Shown one piece after another: positions 35,371 through 43,772 of a DNA stretch of 64,000 bases. Position 1 is the stretch's first letter. Each line of letters begins with the position of its first letter. Under the pieces are notes generated by a model. The model was not told the origin of the DNA, did no database searches, and was given only the letters and a program-made list of their open reading frames with translations. The position numbers were made by a program, and so were the translations under genes. Origin of the DNA: Citrobacter amalonaticus (GTDB lineage: Bacteria; Pseudomonadota; Gammaproteobacteria; Enterobacterales; Enterobacteriaceae); NCBI RefSeq assembly GCF_001559075.2, contig NZ_CP014015.2:310001-374000 (forward strand), read 5' to 3'.

Positions 35371-35373
35371 TTT

Positions 35374-36327
35374 CTAAAGCAATGATTTTGCCGCAGCCAC
35401 AATCGACGCTGCGGTAAGTCCATACTCTTCCTGTAAGAAATCCTGGGTACCGACTTGTCCGTAGCGTTCCCTGACGCCAACCCGACGCATCGAAACTGGA
35501 CAGGTTTCGACCAGGACTTCCGCAACCGCAGACCCTAGTCCGTTATGAATACTGTGATTTTCACAAGTCACAATCCGCCCCGTTTTTTCAGCATAGTTCT
35601 TCACCAGCATGCGATCGATAGGCTTGAGTGTGAACATGTCAATGACGGCCGTACTAACGCCCATACGGTCCAACTGGCGCGCGGCTTCCAGCGCTTCAGC
35701 GACCATAATCCCATTGGCGATTAAGGTGACATCATCGCCTTCACGCAACACATTCCCTTTCCCCAGTGTAAAGGTCGAGCCCGGGGCGTAAATACTCGGT
35801 GCCTGCTTACGGATGGTGCGTACCCAGTAGAACCCGTCGAGGTCAATCAACTGACGTAAAATATCGTCAAACATGACAGCGTCAGTGACTTCCAACACCA
35901 CCGAATGTGCCAGCCCGCGAACGATACCCATATCTTCGAAAGACATGTGCGTTCCACCGTTATGACAAGCGGTCACGCCGGCATCGGAGGCGATCACTTT
36001 GACGTTACTCCGCTGATAATCGAGTGACATAAACAGCTGATCAAAACAGCGGCGACTGGCGAACGCCGTAAAGGTATGCACAAACGGCTTGCGGCCGGTC
36101 AGAGCTAGTCCCGCTGCAGTGCCGATGACATTTGCCTCCATGATGCCGCAATTAATGACGTGCTGCGGATAGTCGCGCGCCACGCCATCCATCGCCATGG
36201 AGCTCATCAAATCTGCTTCCAGCGCAATAATCGGGCTGCCTGCCGCCACTTCTTTGGCGACAAAACCGGCATATACCTTGCGCATCTCCACACTGTCTTT
36301 TTGCCCTGCGGGCGCGAGCTTAATCAT
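35374..36327 (-). CDS. Transketolase, C-terminal half (TktC-type subunit)
   Basis: 317-residue protein holding the pyrimidine-binding domain (about 10-175) and C-terminal domain (about 190-310) of transketolase; the PP domain is encoded by the next gene upstream. Motifs include GIMEANVIGTAAGLALTGRKPFVHTF (conserved catalytic Glu) and VTACHNGGTHMSFEDMGIVRGL. Split transketolases occur in PTS-linked and other sugar loci. The reading frame overlaps the N-half gene by eight bases, so the halves are made together. The substrate sugar phosphate is unknown. Confidence 0.93.
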   Translation of the reverse strand: MIKLAPAGQKDSVEMRKVYAGFVAKEVAAGSPIIALEADLMSSMAMDGVARDYPQHVINCGIMEANVIGTAAGLALTGRKPFVHTFTAFASRRCFDQLFMSLDYQRSNVKVIASDAGVTACHNGGTHMSFEDMGIVRGLAHSVVLEVTDAVMFDDILRQLIDLDGFYWVRTIRKQAPSIYAPGSTFTLGKGNVLREGDDVTLIANGIMVAEALEAARQLDRMGVSTAVIDMFTLKPIDRMLVKNYAEKTGRIVTCENHSIHNGLGSAVAEVLVETCPVSMRRVGVRERYGQVGTQDFLQEEYGLTAASIVAAAKSLL

Positions 36328-37150
36328 ACGTAGCCTCCAGTTGGCGAAGGTTATCGTTCAGCATTTGTCTTGTCTCATCCGTCAGGCGCAGGTGATGTGA
36401 GTTGGGTAATTGCTCCAGATATGCCACCCCCTGTCCTTTAATGCTGTCAAGAATCACGACGCGTGGGCGTGCCCGTTCATCCAGAACCGGTTGCACCACT
36501 GCCAGCAGTCCTGGGATATCATCCCCTTTCACCGTGAACGCCTCAAAACCAAACGCACGGAATTTATCTTCAAGACAAAACGGGTTGATAATGTCATCCA
36601 GTTCACCGTCCAATTGCTGTTTATTCCAGTCGACGAAGACTGTCAGGTTGTTCAGCCGATGGTGGGCAATAAACTGGAACGCTTCCCAGCATTGCCCTTC
36701 ATTGAGCTCGCCATCGCCAACAATGCAAAATACCCGGTTCACCCGCTGCGCCAATTTGTGCGACAGCGCCATCCCTCCAGCGATAGAAATGCCCTGTCCC
36801 AGCGACCCTGTTGTCGCATCAACACCACGTGTTTTAAGTCTGTCCGGATGACTAGGCAGGCGCGTGCCATTCTGATTCAGCGTGATCAACTCTGCCACGG
36901 GGAAGTAGCCTTTCAACGCCAGCGTGCTATACAGCGCCGGCCCGGCATGGCCTTTTGACAGCACGAAATAGTCCCGCTCAGGCCAGTCCGGATTGGCAGG
37001 GTCAATATTCATCACTTCGCCATACAGAACCGCCAGCGTTTCGACCACTGACATACAGCCACCAAAATGGCCAAAGCCGAGATGAATGAGCGATTTCAGG
37101 GTTGCGATGCGAATCTCTCGCGCCAGTTGGGTTATCTCCTTCACACTCAT
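36320..37150 (-). CDS. Transketolase, N-terminal half (TktN-type subunit)
   Basis: 276-residue subunit with the TPP pyrophosphate-binding domain. The motif GDGELNEGQCWEA (145-157) with VDWNKQQLDG (173-182) is the GDG-to-N TPP motif; SKGHAGPALY and SHPDRLKTRGVDATTGSLGQG are typical transketolase signatures. The stop overlaps the downstream C-half gene, and its start overlaps the IIC stop by four bases. The pair should form a complete heteromeric transketolase that acts on the phosphorylated product of the adjoining PTS. Confidence 0.94.
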   Translation of the reverse strand: MSVKEITQLAREIRIATLKSLIHLGFGHFGGCMSVVETLAVLYGEVMNIDPANPDWPERDYFVLSKGHAGPALYSTLALKGYFPVAELITLNQNGTRLPSHPDRLKTRGVDATTGSLGQGISIAGGMALSHKLAQRVNRVFCIVGDGELNEGQCWEAFQFIAHHRLNNLTVFVDWNKQQLDGELDDIINPFCLEDKFRAFGFEAFTVKGDDIPGLLAVVQPVLDERARPRVVILDSIKGQGVAYLEQLPNSHHLRLTDETRQMLNDNLRQLEATYD

Positions 37151-38538
37151 GATTTAACTCCATTATTTTCCTCAGTCTGACCCGCCACAGTCCGTTTTTT
37201 CGCGAACAGATTCCAGGCCACCAGCAGTGCAAACAACGCCACAACCAGTCCCGTGATGGCGAAAGGTGACAGATAGCGCGCCAGGTTGCCAAGAACGATG
37301 CCAATGACGCCAAAATCAGCATCCGAGAAAGTGGTATTGGCAAAACCAATCGCGCCGAGCACGGGCAGGAGAAGAACCGGCAGGAAGGTGATTAACAGAC
37401 CGTTGGCGAACGCGCCAATCATGGCCCCGCGACGCCCACCGGTGGCATTACCAAATACGCCGGCCGTTGCGCCAGTGAAAAAGTGTGGCACTACGCCTGG
37501 CAGGATCAGCACCAGCTTCATCTGTCCCAGCAGAAACAGCCCCACCAGCCCGCCGAGAAAACTGAACAGAAAGCCAATCAGTACCGCATTCGGGGCATAG
37601 GGATAGACCACCGGGCAATCCAGCGCAGGCCGCGCGTTAGGCACCAGTTTTTCAGAAAAGCCGGTAAATGCCGGGACGATTTCCGCCAGAATCAGACGGA
37701 CGCCCTGCAGAATGATAAATACCCCGGCAGCAAAGGTGATCGCCATAATAATGGCGTAGACCAGATAGTTCTGCCCGCCGCTGAAGGTACTTTCGACATA
37801 CTCCCGACCGGCGCTGATCGCCATAATCAGGTAGATGATCATCATGGTCAGAGAAATAGAGATTGAACTATCGCGCAGGAAGCTCAGGTTCTTCGGTAAA
37901 TTCATCTCTTCAGTCGAACGGGAACCTTTGCCACAGATGCTGCCAATCCAGCCTGACAGCACGTACCCCAGCGTACCGAAGTGGCCAAAGGCAATCTCGT
38001 CATTGCCGGTGATCCGACGCATGTAACGCTGCGCCAGTGCGGGGAAAAAGGCCATTACCAGCCCCAGAATCAATGATCCCGTAAAGACCAGACCGATCCC
38101 ATCGAATCCGGCGACGGTCAGAATGACGCCAATCATACAGGCCATATAAAACGTATGGTGCCCGGTCAGAAAGATGTACTTCAGACGCGTGAAGCGAGCG
38201 ACAATAATATTCGCCACCATCCCGAATGCCATAATAAGCGCAGTTGAGGCACCATATTTTTCGAGGGCGATTGAAACAATTGCTTCGTTATTAGGTATAA
38301 TACCCTGAATATTAAATGCGTGCTCGAACATCCCGCCTAACGGATTTAATGACCCCACCAGCACTGTTGCACCACCGCCAAGAACAATAAATCCCAGAAT
38401 CGTTTTAATTGTTCCTTTTATCACATCGGAAAAAGCTTTCTTCTGTGCTACCAGGCCAATTAATGCAATTAACCCTACCAGCACGGAGGGGACTTTAAGA
38501 ATATCAACAACAAAATTCAGCGTTTCAAGGATGAACAT
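37147..38538 (-). CDS. PTS ascorbate-type (UlaA-like) permease IIC
   Basis: 463-residue membrane component of an L-ascorbate/galactitol-superfamily PTS, with about 10-11 transmembrane helices and the UlaA-type sequence GGGATVLVGSLNPLGGMFEHAF near residue 55. It moves the sugar across the inner membrane while IIB phosphorylates it. I chose the ATG at 38538, with GAGG five bases ahead, in place of a GTG two codons upstream. Similarity to UlaA is moderate, so ascorbate need not be the substrate. Confidence 0.9.
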   Translation of the reverse strand: MFILETLNFVVDILKVPSVLVGLIALIGLVAQKKAFSDVIKGTIKTILGFIVLGGGATVLVGSLNPLGGMFEHAFNIQGIIPNNEAIVSIALEKYGASTALIMAFGMVANIIVARFTRLKYIFLTGHHTFYMACMIGVILTVAGFDGIGLVFTGSLILGLVMAFFPALAQRYMRRITGNDEIAFGHFGTLGYVLSGWIGSICGKGSRSTEEMNLPKNLSFLRDSSISISLTMMIIYLIMAISAGREYVESTFSGGQNYLVYAIIMAITFAAGVFIILQGVRLILAEIVPAFTGFSEKLVPNARPALDCPVVYPYAPNAVLIGFLFSFLGGLVGLFLLGQMKLVLILPGVVPHFFTGATAGVFGNATGGRRGAMIGAFANGLLITFLPVLLLPVLGAIGFANTTFSDADFGVIGIVLGNLARYLSPFAITGLVVALFALLVAWNLFAKKRTVAGQTEENNGVKS

Positions 38539-38609
38539 ATCCACCTCGCTTTATGCACGTCAACGCTCAAACCGCCCCAGGCCGTTTGCATGATTGCGTG
38601 CATTCACAG

Positions 38610-38882
38610 TTATTGTTTGTCGAACCATGCGCACAATTGCGCTTCCAGTTCATTGATATCAATAATATTATTAATCACAACCAGTTGCGCTTCCGGTACG
38701 CTGGCGCTGGCAGCGATATCTTTTGCCATTACAAACAGATCGGCGGCCCCCGGCGTGGCGGAGGAGAGATCGGAATGTTCAACGTCAGCCTGAATATTCA
38801 GTTTTTTAAGCACTTTTTTAATATTCATTTCGACCATAAAACTGCTGCCCAGCCCCGAGCCACAAATCGCCATGATTTTCAT
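38610..38882 (-). CDS. PTS ascorbate-type IIB component
   Basis: 90-residue cytoplasmic IIB of the ascorbate/lactose-like type. The phosphorylated cysteine is Cys7 in MKIMAICGSGLGSSFMVEMN, a classic IIB P-loop. The start at 38882 has AGGGG ahead; a longer frame from 38933 would add 17 residues with no family match. It lies 71 bases before the IIC gene and 78 bases after the IIA gene in one minus-strand operon. Confidence 0.92.
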   Translation of the reverse strand: MKIMAICGSGLGSSFMVEMNIKKVLKKLNIQADVEHSDLSSATPGAADLFVMAKDIAASASVPEAQLVVINNIIDINELEAQLCAWFDKQ

Positions 38883-38960
38883 TGTTATCCCCTTTTTTAA
38901 GTAATGCATGTCCGCATCACGCTTTCGCGTCATGTATCGATAATGCCGTAATGACTTACA

Positions 38961-39404
38961 TCAGAAACGTGAAATGATTTTTTTAATTTCCTCCCGCGTT
39001 GTTGCCTGATGTAATTGCGCCAGGTCCTCGTCACTTGAAAATAATTCAGCCAGTGCGGATATCATGGAAATATGGCTATGTTTATCCGGCGCCGCCAGCA
39101 TGATAATAATATCAACAGGATCAAATTCGCCTGCGTCAAATGAAACACCGTGTTTCAGTTTTAACAACGAGAGCCCTAATGCCCTTGCTCCTTCTTCCGG
39201 TCTGGCATGCGGCATCGCCAGACCTGGTGCCAGGACGTAATAAGGTCCCAGTTGATGATGCTGCGCGACAATTGCGGTGAGGTAATCCGGTGTAATCACC
39301 CCAGCAGCAAGCAAAGGTCTGGCGCACCACTCAAGCGCCTGTTGCCAGTCTTCGACGCTCTCGCGCAGCATGATGGTTGTCTCCGTTAACCATTTATTCA
39401 GCAC
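38961..39404 (-). CDS. PTS IIA component (UlaC/mannitol-type)
   Basis: 147-residue phosphocarrier, first gene of the PTS-transketolase operon. The phosphorylated histidine is His66 in APGLAMPHARPEEGARALG. It begins with GTG at 39404, AAGGAG five bases ahead; the ATG at 39371 with a GGAG is a shorter alternative. The alignment of the UlaC-type N-terminus favours the longer form. It is divergent from the LacI-type regulator at 39651. Confidence 0.9.
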   Translation of the reverse strand: MLNKWLTETTIMLRESVEDWQQALEWCARPLLAAGVITPDYLTAIVAQHHQLGPYYVLAPGLAMPHARPEEGARALGLSLLKLKHGVSFDAGEFDPVDIIIMLAAPDKHSHISMISALAELFSSDEDLAQLHQATTREEIKKIISRF

Positions 39405-39481
39405 GTCCGCTCCTTATTTTTACTCGATGTGAGCAAACTTTATTCAACCCCTGAAACCTTATCTGCGATCTTTCTCACAAA

Positions 39482-39493
39482 GATAGCGCTATC
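39482..39493. promoter_or_regulatory. Operator-like palindrome 1 (LacI type)
   Basis: GATAGCGCTATC, a perfect 12-bp palindrome with a central GCGC, as LacI-family operators usually have. It is the first of two identical copies in the divergent region between the IIA gene and the LacI-type regulator. Confidence 0.8.
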
Positions 39494-39515
39494 AAAAGAT
39501 ATCGTTCAGATATGT

Positions 39516-39527
39516 GATAGCGCTATC
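39516..39527. promoter_or_regulatory. Operator-like palindrome 2 (LacI type)
   Basis: A second perfect GATAGCGCTATC, 34 bases centre to centre from the first, extended here to TGATAGCGCTATCA. Two equal palindromes at this spacing could be bound cooperatively by the adjacent regulator. Confidence 0.8.
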
Positions 39528-39650
39528 AAAATACAATTGCCGGGTAAAATCACAGCAATCAACGCCATTAAAGGCGTATACTTGCCCCGCATACGAAGAA
39601 AAAATGACGATAAAAGCGGCTCAACCGGTTGTAATTGTGCAGGATTGTGT

Positions 39651-40670
39651 ATGTCTCTGACCCGAAAACGACGTAGTACAGGCAAAGTGACCATTGCTGA
39701 TGTCGCTCAACTTGCCGGTGTCGGCACCATGACCGTCTCCCGTGCATTGCGCACACCTGAACAGGTTTCCGATAAGCTCCGGGAAAAGATAGACGCCGCC
39801 GTGCACGAACTGGGCTATATGCCTAATCTGGTGGCGAGCGCGCTGGCGTCTGCGTCATCACGAACCATTGCGATGGTGGTGCCGAATCTCTCAGAAGCTG
39901 GCTGCTCGGAAATGTTTGCCGGATTGCAGGAGGTTCTACAGCCCGCCGGATACCAGATTATGCTGGCAGAGTCCCGTCATCGCCTGGAACAGGAAGAAAA
40001 ACTGCTGGAGACGCTGCTGGCCTCCAATATCGCCGCCGCCATTTTGCTCAGCGTCGAGCACAGTGACACCGTGCGCAACTGGCTGAAAAACGCCAGGATT
40101 CCGGTCATGGAGATGGGGGCAATTCGTAGCGATCCCATTGATATGAACATTGGTATCGATAACGTCGCAGCAATGTTTGAACTCACCGAAATGTTGATTC
40201 AGCGCGGCTATCAGAACATCGGACTGCTTTGCGCCAATCAGGAACAGTGGATTTTTCAGCAACATTTGCAGGGCTGGTATAAGGCAATGCTGCGCCACCA
40301 CATGTCGCCGAATCGGGTTATTAATGCGGCACTCCCCCCCAACTTCTCCACCGGGGCCTCGCAGCTTCCTGAGTTTATTCTCGCCTGGCCCGAGCTCGAC
40401 GCGCTGGTTTGCGTGTCGGATGAACTGGCTTGCGGTGTGCTGTACGAATGTCAACGACGGCGCATCAAGGTACCTGACGATCTGGCGGTAGTCGGATTTG
40501 GCGATAGTGATGTGAGCAAAGTTTGCCAGCCGCCGTTAACTACAATGGCGGTGCCACATCGTAAGATTGGTATTGAGGCCGGACGTGCGTTACTGGCGCG
40601 GTTTGAGGATGGTAACTGGAGCGATCAAAAACCGATCGCCTCCAGTTTAAGCGTGCGGGAAAGTTGCTGA
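39651..40670 (+). CDS. LacI/GntR-type repressor of the PTS-transketolase operon
   Basis: 339-residue LacI-family regulator, similar in layout to gluconate repressor GntR: helix-turn-helix at about 14-35 (VTIADVAQLAGVGTMTVSRALRTPEQVS) and a periplasmic-binding-protein-like effector domain from about 70. The open frame extends back to 39429, but the helix-turn-helix begins near MSLTRKRRSTGKVT at 39651, which has AGGA seven bases ahead. That leaves the twin palindromes in the non-coding leader. Its effector is probably the sugar or phosphate made by the divergent operon. Confidence 0.92.
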   Translation: MSLTRKRRSTGKVTIADVAQLAGVGTMTVSRALRTPEQVSDKLREKIDAAVHELGYMPNLVASALASASSRTIAMVVPNLSEAGCSEMFAGLQEVLQPAGYQIMLAESRHRLEQEEKLLETLLASNIAAAILLSVEHSDTVRNWLKNARIPVMEMGAIRSDPIDMNIGIDNVAAMFELTEMLIQRGYQNIGLLCANQEQWIFQQHLQGWYKAMLRHHMSPNRVINAALPPNFSTGASQLPEFILAWPELDALVCVSDELACGVLYECQRRRIKVPDDLAVVGFGDSDVSKVCQPPLTTMAVPHRKIGIEAGRALLARFEDGNWSDQKPIASSLSVRESC

Positions 40671-40674
40671 GTTC

Positions 40675-41241
40675 TTACTCCGCCTCTTCCTGCTTCTCCT
40701 GTTGCGACTCTGACCTGGCGGCTTCATTTTTTGCGTTGCGGGTCATCCACAACGCCAGCGCCTTCAGGGAGTCAGGCGTGAATTCATCACAGCGGGCAGT
40801 AATTTCTTCCGGCGTCAGCCAGCATACTTCGCTGACCTCTTCTTCCTGCAAGGCGAACGGGCCGTGCGACACACAGCTGAACAGCGCGCCCCAGACGCGA
40901 CAGTTCTTATCTTCAAAGTAGAACTGGCCGTGTTCGGCGAATGGCACACCGGCGATGCCTAACTCTTCTTCTGCTTCACGGCGGGCAGAATCCAGCAGTT
41001 GTTCGTCAGCCTGCACAACGCCACCGGCAGTGGCATCTAACATTCCGGGTAAAAAGTCTTTTGTCTCGGTACGACGTTGCACCAGTATTTTGCCCATTCC
41101 GTCGTGTACAACAATATAGGTCGCACGATGACGCAGGCCCTGCGCTCGCATCTGTTCCCGGCTGGATTGTGCAATGACTTCGTTGTCTTCATTCACAATA
41201 TCCACCCATTCCGTACTTGCCAAACGACGCTGTTCCACCAT
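40675..41241 (-). CDS. yfcD: YfcD, Nudix hydrolase
   Basis: 188-residue Nudix-family pyrophosphohydrolase; the substrate of E. coli YfcD is not settled. The Nudix box GX5EX7REUXEEXGU is seen in GGVVQADEQ-LLDSARREAEEELGI near residues 73-96. The protein follows E. coli YfcD (180 residues) throughout, with a few extra residues at the charged C-terminus (ARSESQQEKQEEAE). It converges on the LacI-type regulator with only four bases between stops. Confidence 0.96.
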   Translation of the reverse strand: MVEQRRLASTEWVDIVNEDNEVIAQSSREQMRAQGLRHRATYIVVHDGMGKILVQRRTETKDFLPGMLDATAGGVVQADEQLLDSARREAEEELGIAGVPFAEHGQFYFEDKNCRVWGALFSCVSHGPFALQEEEVSEVCWLTPEEITARCDEFTPDSLKALALWMTRNAKNEAARSESQQEKQEEAE

Positions 41242-41297
41242 CAGGAAACCTTCTTTTTCTGGCGCTCTTACGGCGCATTTACATATGTGGGGGTAAA

Positions 41298-41852
41298 TTA
41301 CGAATTAATCGCGACCTGCGCAATAATACTTTGATCATTGAGTGCGATAACGCTCAAAACATTATCGTCCAGCAGGCCATAACTTGCCTGATGGCCGCCT
41401 TTCGGAATGCTTACTGACCCCGGGTTGAAGTGATAAATATCGTCTCTTTTTTCTGCCACTGGCAGATGTGTATGCCCGTATACCAGTACGTCACCGGCCC
41501 GCAGTGCCGGCAGGTTATCCGGCCCAAAGAGATGACCGTGAGTCAGAAACAGTCGCTGATTTTCCAGCAGCACCTGCTGCCAGGGCGCGGTGATTGGAAA
41601 CTGCAGCAGCATCTGATCCACCTCGCTATCACAATTTCCCCGCACCGCGATAATCTGCGCCGCCTGTTCATTGAGTCGCTCAGCGACCTGAGCGGGCGCG
41701 TAGCCTTCGGGTAACGCATTTCGCGGCCCGTGGTTGAGGACATCACCCAGAATAACCAGCCACTGCGCGCCACTCTGTGAAAACAGGGCCAGCACGCGTT
41801 CTGTGGCTGGCAAGGACCCATGAATATCGGATGCAAACATCAGTTTCATCAT
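41298..41852 (-). CDS. yfcE: YfcE, metallophosphodiesterase
   Basis: 184-residue calcineurin-like phosphodiesterase. Metal motifs are in order: DIHG (9-12), GDVLNHG (37-43), RGNCD (about 72-76), THGHLFG and GHTH. The E. coli enzyme hydrolyses bis-pNPP-type substrates; the natural substrate is unknown. The start MMKLMFASD at 41852 has GGAG seven bases ahead. Longer frames upstream (to 42008) overlap yfcF and are not used. It follows yfcF in a minus-strand pair. Confidence 0.95.
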   Translation of the reverse strand: MMKLMFASDIHGSLPATERVLALFSQSGAQWLVILGDVLNHGPRNALPEGYAPAQVAERLNEQAAQIIAVRGNCDSEVDQMLLQFPITAPWQQVLLENQRLFLTHGHLFGPDNLPALRAGDVLVYGHTHLPVAEKRDDIYHFNPGSVSIPKGGHQASYGLLDDNVLSVIALNDQSIIAQVAINS

Positions 41853-41904
41853 ATGCTCCGTGTCATCAAAAACCGCATTATGATACTGGATAACGGACGT
41901 TTTA

Positions 41905-42549
41905 TCAGCCTGAACGCTTCGCGGAAAGCGCAATATAACGCTGGACAGAGGCGCGTTGCCACTGAAATGCTGCATATTCCGCCAGTCGCTGCGGAACGTC
42001 GTCGCCATTAAGAACCAGACGATTGAGCATCAGGGCTAAATCGGTATCAGCCAGACACCATTCACCGAAAAGATTTGGCATGTCGTGTGCCAGCAGATTC
42101 CCCGCCGTGACGAACAGTTTGTCAGCACTGATTTTCCCCGCTTCGCTCAGCGGCCCTTTTTTTACCCCACCGAAAACGACATCCGTCGGGCGCTCTTCTC
42201 GAATGGGCACTAAATCACTGCGCAACCATGCCTGAATCTGTCGCGCACGCGCGCGCTTTTGCAGGTCGTGAGGATAGATTCGCTCCCAGGTGGGCGGCGC
42301 AAAGCTGTCTTCCAGATATTCCGCAATCGCGGAGGACTCGCTCAACTCAAAGCCATCGATTTCTAGCAACGGAACCCGACGAGTCAGTGCATAACCCTGC
42401 CAGCCCGGTTGTAGATGTTCACCGTTGTTAAGATCGACGGTTTTCAGACTAAACGGCAGTCCCTTTTCCTGCAAAGCGACATACGCGGAGAGCACGTAGG
42501 GGGAGAAATAGTTTGCATCGGACCACAGCGTGATGTTGGGTTTACTCAT
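41905..42549 (-). CDS. yfcF: YfcF, glutathione S-transferase
   Basis: 214-residue GST with an N-terminal thioredoxin-like domain (about 4-85, MSKPNITLWSDANYFSPYVLSA) and C-terminal all-helical domain. The N-terminal conserved motif PLLEIDGFELSESSAIAEYLE is the glutathione-binding SSA/ESxAI region. The start at 42549 has GAGG ahead and is the family start; the frame continues to 42726 but is unsupported. It is divergent from another GST gene, yfcG, with 138 bases between starts. Confidence 0.95.
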   Translation of the reverse strand: MSKPNITLWSDANYFSPYVLSAYVALQEKGLPFSLKTVDLNNGEHLQPGWQGYALTRRVPLLEIDGFELSESSAIAEYLEDSFAPPTWERIYPHDLQKRARARQIQAWLRSDLVPIREERPTDVVFGGVKKGPLSEAGKISADKLFVTAGNLLAHDMPNLFGEWCLADTDLALMLNRLVLNGDDVPQRLAEYAAFQWQRASVQRYIALSAKRSG

Positions 42550-42687
42550 GGCATCCTCGTCGTTATTAGGCTTTTCTCCCAACATAGAGGGTCTTTCGCT
42601 CGCTGTCACCTGATGAAAACTCACACAGCACGACAGGCTTTCTATACTTGTGGTTGGCTTATCCGATAAACACGTTGTGGAGCTGAA

Positions 42688-43335
42688 ATGATCGACCTCT
42701 ATTACGCCCCGACACCCAATGGGCACAAGATTACGATCTTCCTCGAAGAAACTGCGCTGGAGTACCGACTCATTAAGGTGGATATCAGTAAGGGTAACCA
42801 GTTCCGTCCCGATTTCCTCGCCATTTCACCCAACAATAAAATCCCCGCCATCGTCGATCATGACCCGGTCGACGGCGGCGCGCCGCTTAGCCTGTTTGAG
42901 TCCGGCGCCATTTTGCTCTATCTGGCAGAAAAGAGCGGCCTGTTGCTTAGCGGCGAATTGCGCGAGCGCCATACCACGCTGCAGTGGTTGTTCTGGCAGG
43001 TGGGTGGACTGGGGCCGATGCTCGGCCAGAATCACCATTTCAACCACTTCGCCCCGCAGGCCATCCCCTACGCTATCGAGCGTTATCAGGTAGAAACACA
43101 ACGGCTGTATAACGTCCTCAATAAACGGCTGGAAACGTCGCCGTGGCTCGGCGGCGAGCATTACAGCATTGCCGATATCACCTGCTGGCCGTGGGTGAAC
43201 GCCTGGCAGCGGCAGCGCGTCGATCTGGACATGTTTCCCGCCGTGAAGAATTGGTTTGAGCGCATTCGCAGTCGACCCGCCACGACGCGCGCAATGATGC
43301 TGGCGCAACAGGATCCTGCGAGTGCAAAAGGATAA
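42688..43335 (+). CDS. yfcG: YfcG, GST-like disulfide-bond oxidoreductase
   Basis: 215-residue Nu-class GST. The E. coli enzyme reduces disulfides using two glutathiones, not the usual conjugation; Asn11 and Thr9 of the active site are present here in MIDLYYAPTPNGHKIT. The substrate-binding signature KIPAIVDHDPVDGG and LFESGAILLYLAEKSG are seen. It reads towards folX, 54 bases downstream. Confidence 0.96.
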   Translation: MIDLYYAPTPNGHKITIFLEETALEYRLIKVDISKGNQFRPDFLAISPNNKIPAIVDHDPVDGGAPLSLFESGAILLYLAEKSGLLLSGELRERHTTLQWLFWQVGGLGPMLGQNHHFNHFAPQAIPYAIERYQVETQRLYNVLNKRLETSPWLGGEHYSIADITCWPWVNAWQRQRVDLDMFPAVKNWFERIRSRPATTRAMMLAQQDPASAKG

Positions 43336-43389
43336 CGCAACCGGGTTCTCGTGTATCATGCGAGAGTTCATACATGGAGGAGACCTGCA

Positions 43390-43752
43390 ATGTCACATCA
43401 TGACGCTATAATTCGTATAAAAAACCTTCGCTTACGCACTTTCATCGGCATTAAAGAGGAAGAGATCAATAACCGCCAGGATATTGTCATCAACGTTGCG
43501 ATTCACTATCCGGCGGACAAGGCTCGCGTCAGTGAAGATATCAATGATGCGTTGAATTACCGCACTATCACCAAAAATATCATCCTGCACGTTGAGAACA
43601 ATCGCTTCTCATTGTTAGAAAAATTAACCCAGGATGTGCTCGATATCGCACGCGAACACCACTGGGTCACTTATGCTGAAGTGGAAGTCGACAAACTACA
43701 CGCGTTGCGTTATGCCGATTCCGTCTCCATGACGTTGAGCTGGCAGCGCTAA
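43390..43752 (+). CDS. folX: FolX, dihydroneopterin triphosphate 2'-epimerase
   Basis: Tunnelling-fold enzyme of 120 residues that epimerises dihydroneopterin triphosphate to dihydromonapterin triphosphate. Start MSHHDAIIRIKNLRLRTF has GGAGGAGA directly ahead; a longer frame from 43351 is not used. The active-site glutamate and lysine region FIGIKEEEINNRQDI and VEVDKLHALRYADS are nearly identical to E. coli. It is followed by yfcH 20 bases later. Confidence 0.97.
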   Translation: MSHHDAIIRIKNLRLRTFIGIKEEEINNRQDIVINVAIHYPADKARVSEDINDALNYRTITKNIILHVENNRFSLLEKLTQDVLDIAREHHWVTYAEVEVDKLHALRYADSVSMTLSWQR

Positions 43753-43772
43753 TCGCCATCACGGGAGGCTGC

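Noticed and set aside
38553..38900. 115-codon plus-strand frame opposite the IIB gene
   Set aside because: Lies across the gap and the IIB gene, which has a clear phosphocysteine motif and ribosome site.
39429..39650. 74-residue N-terminal extension of the LacI-type regulator
   Set aside because: It precedes the normal helix-turn-helix start, contains the twin operator palindromes and has no family match.
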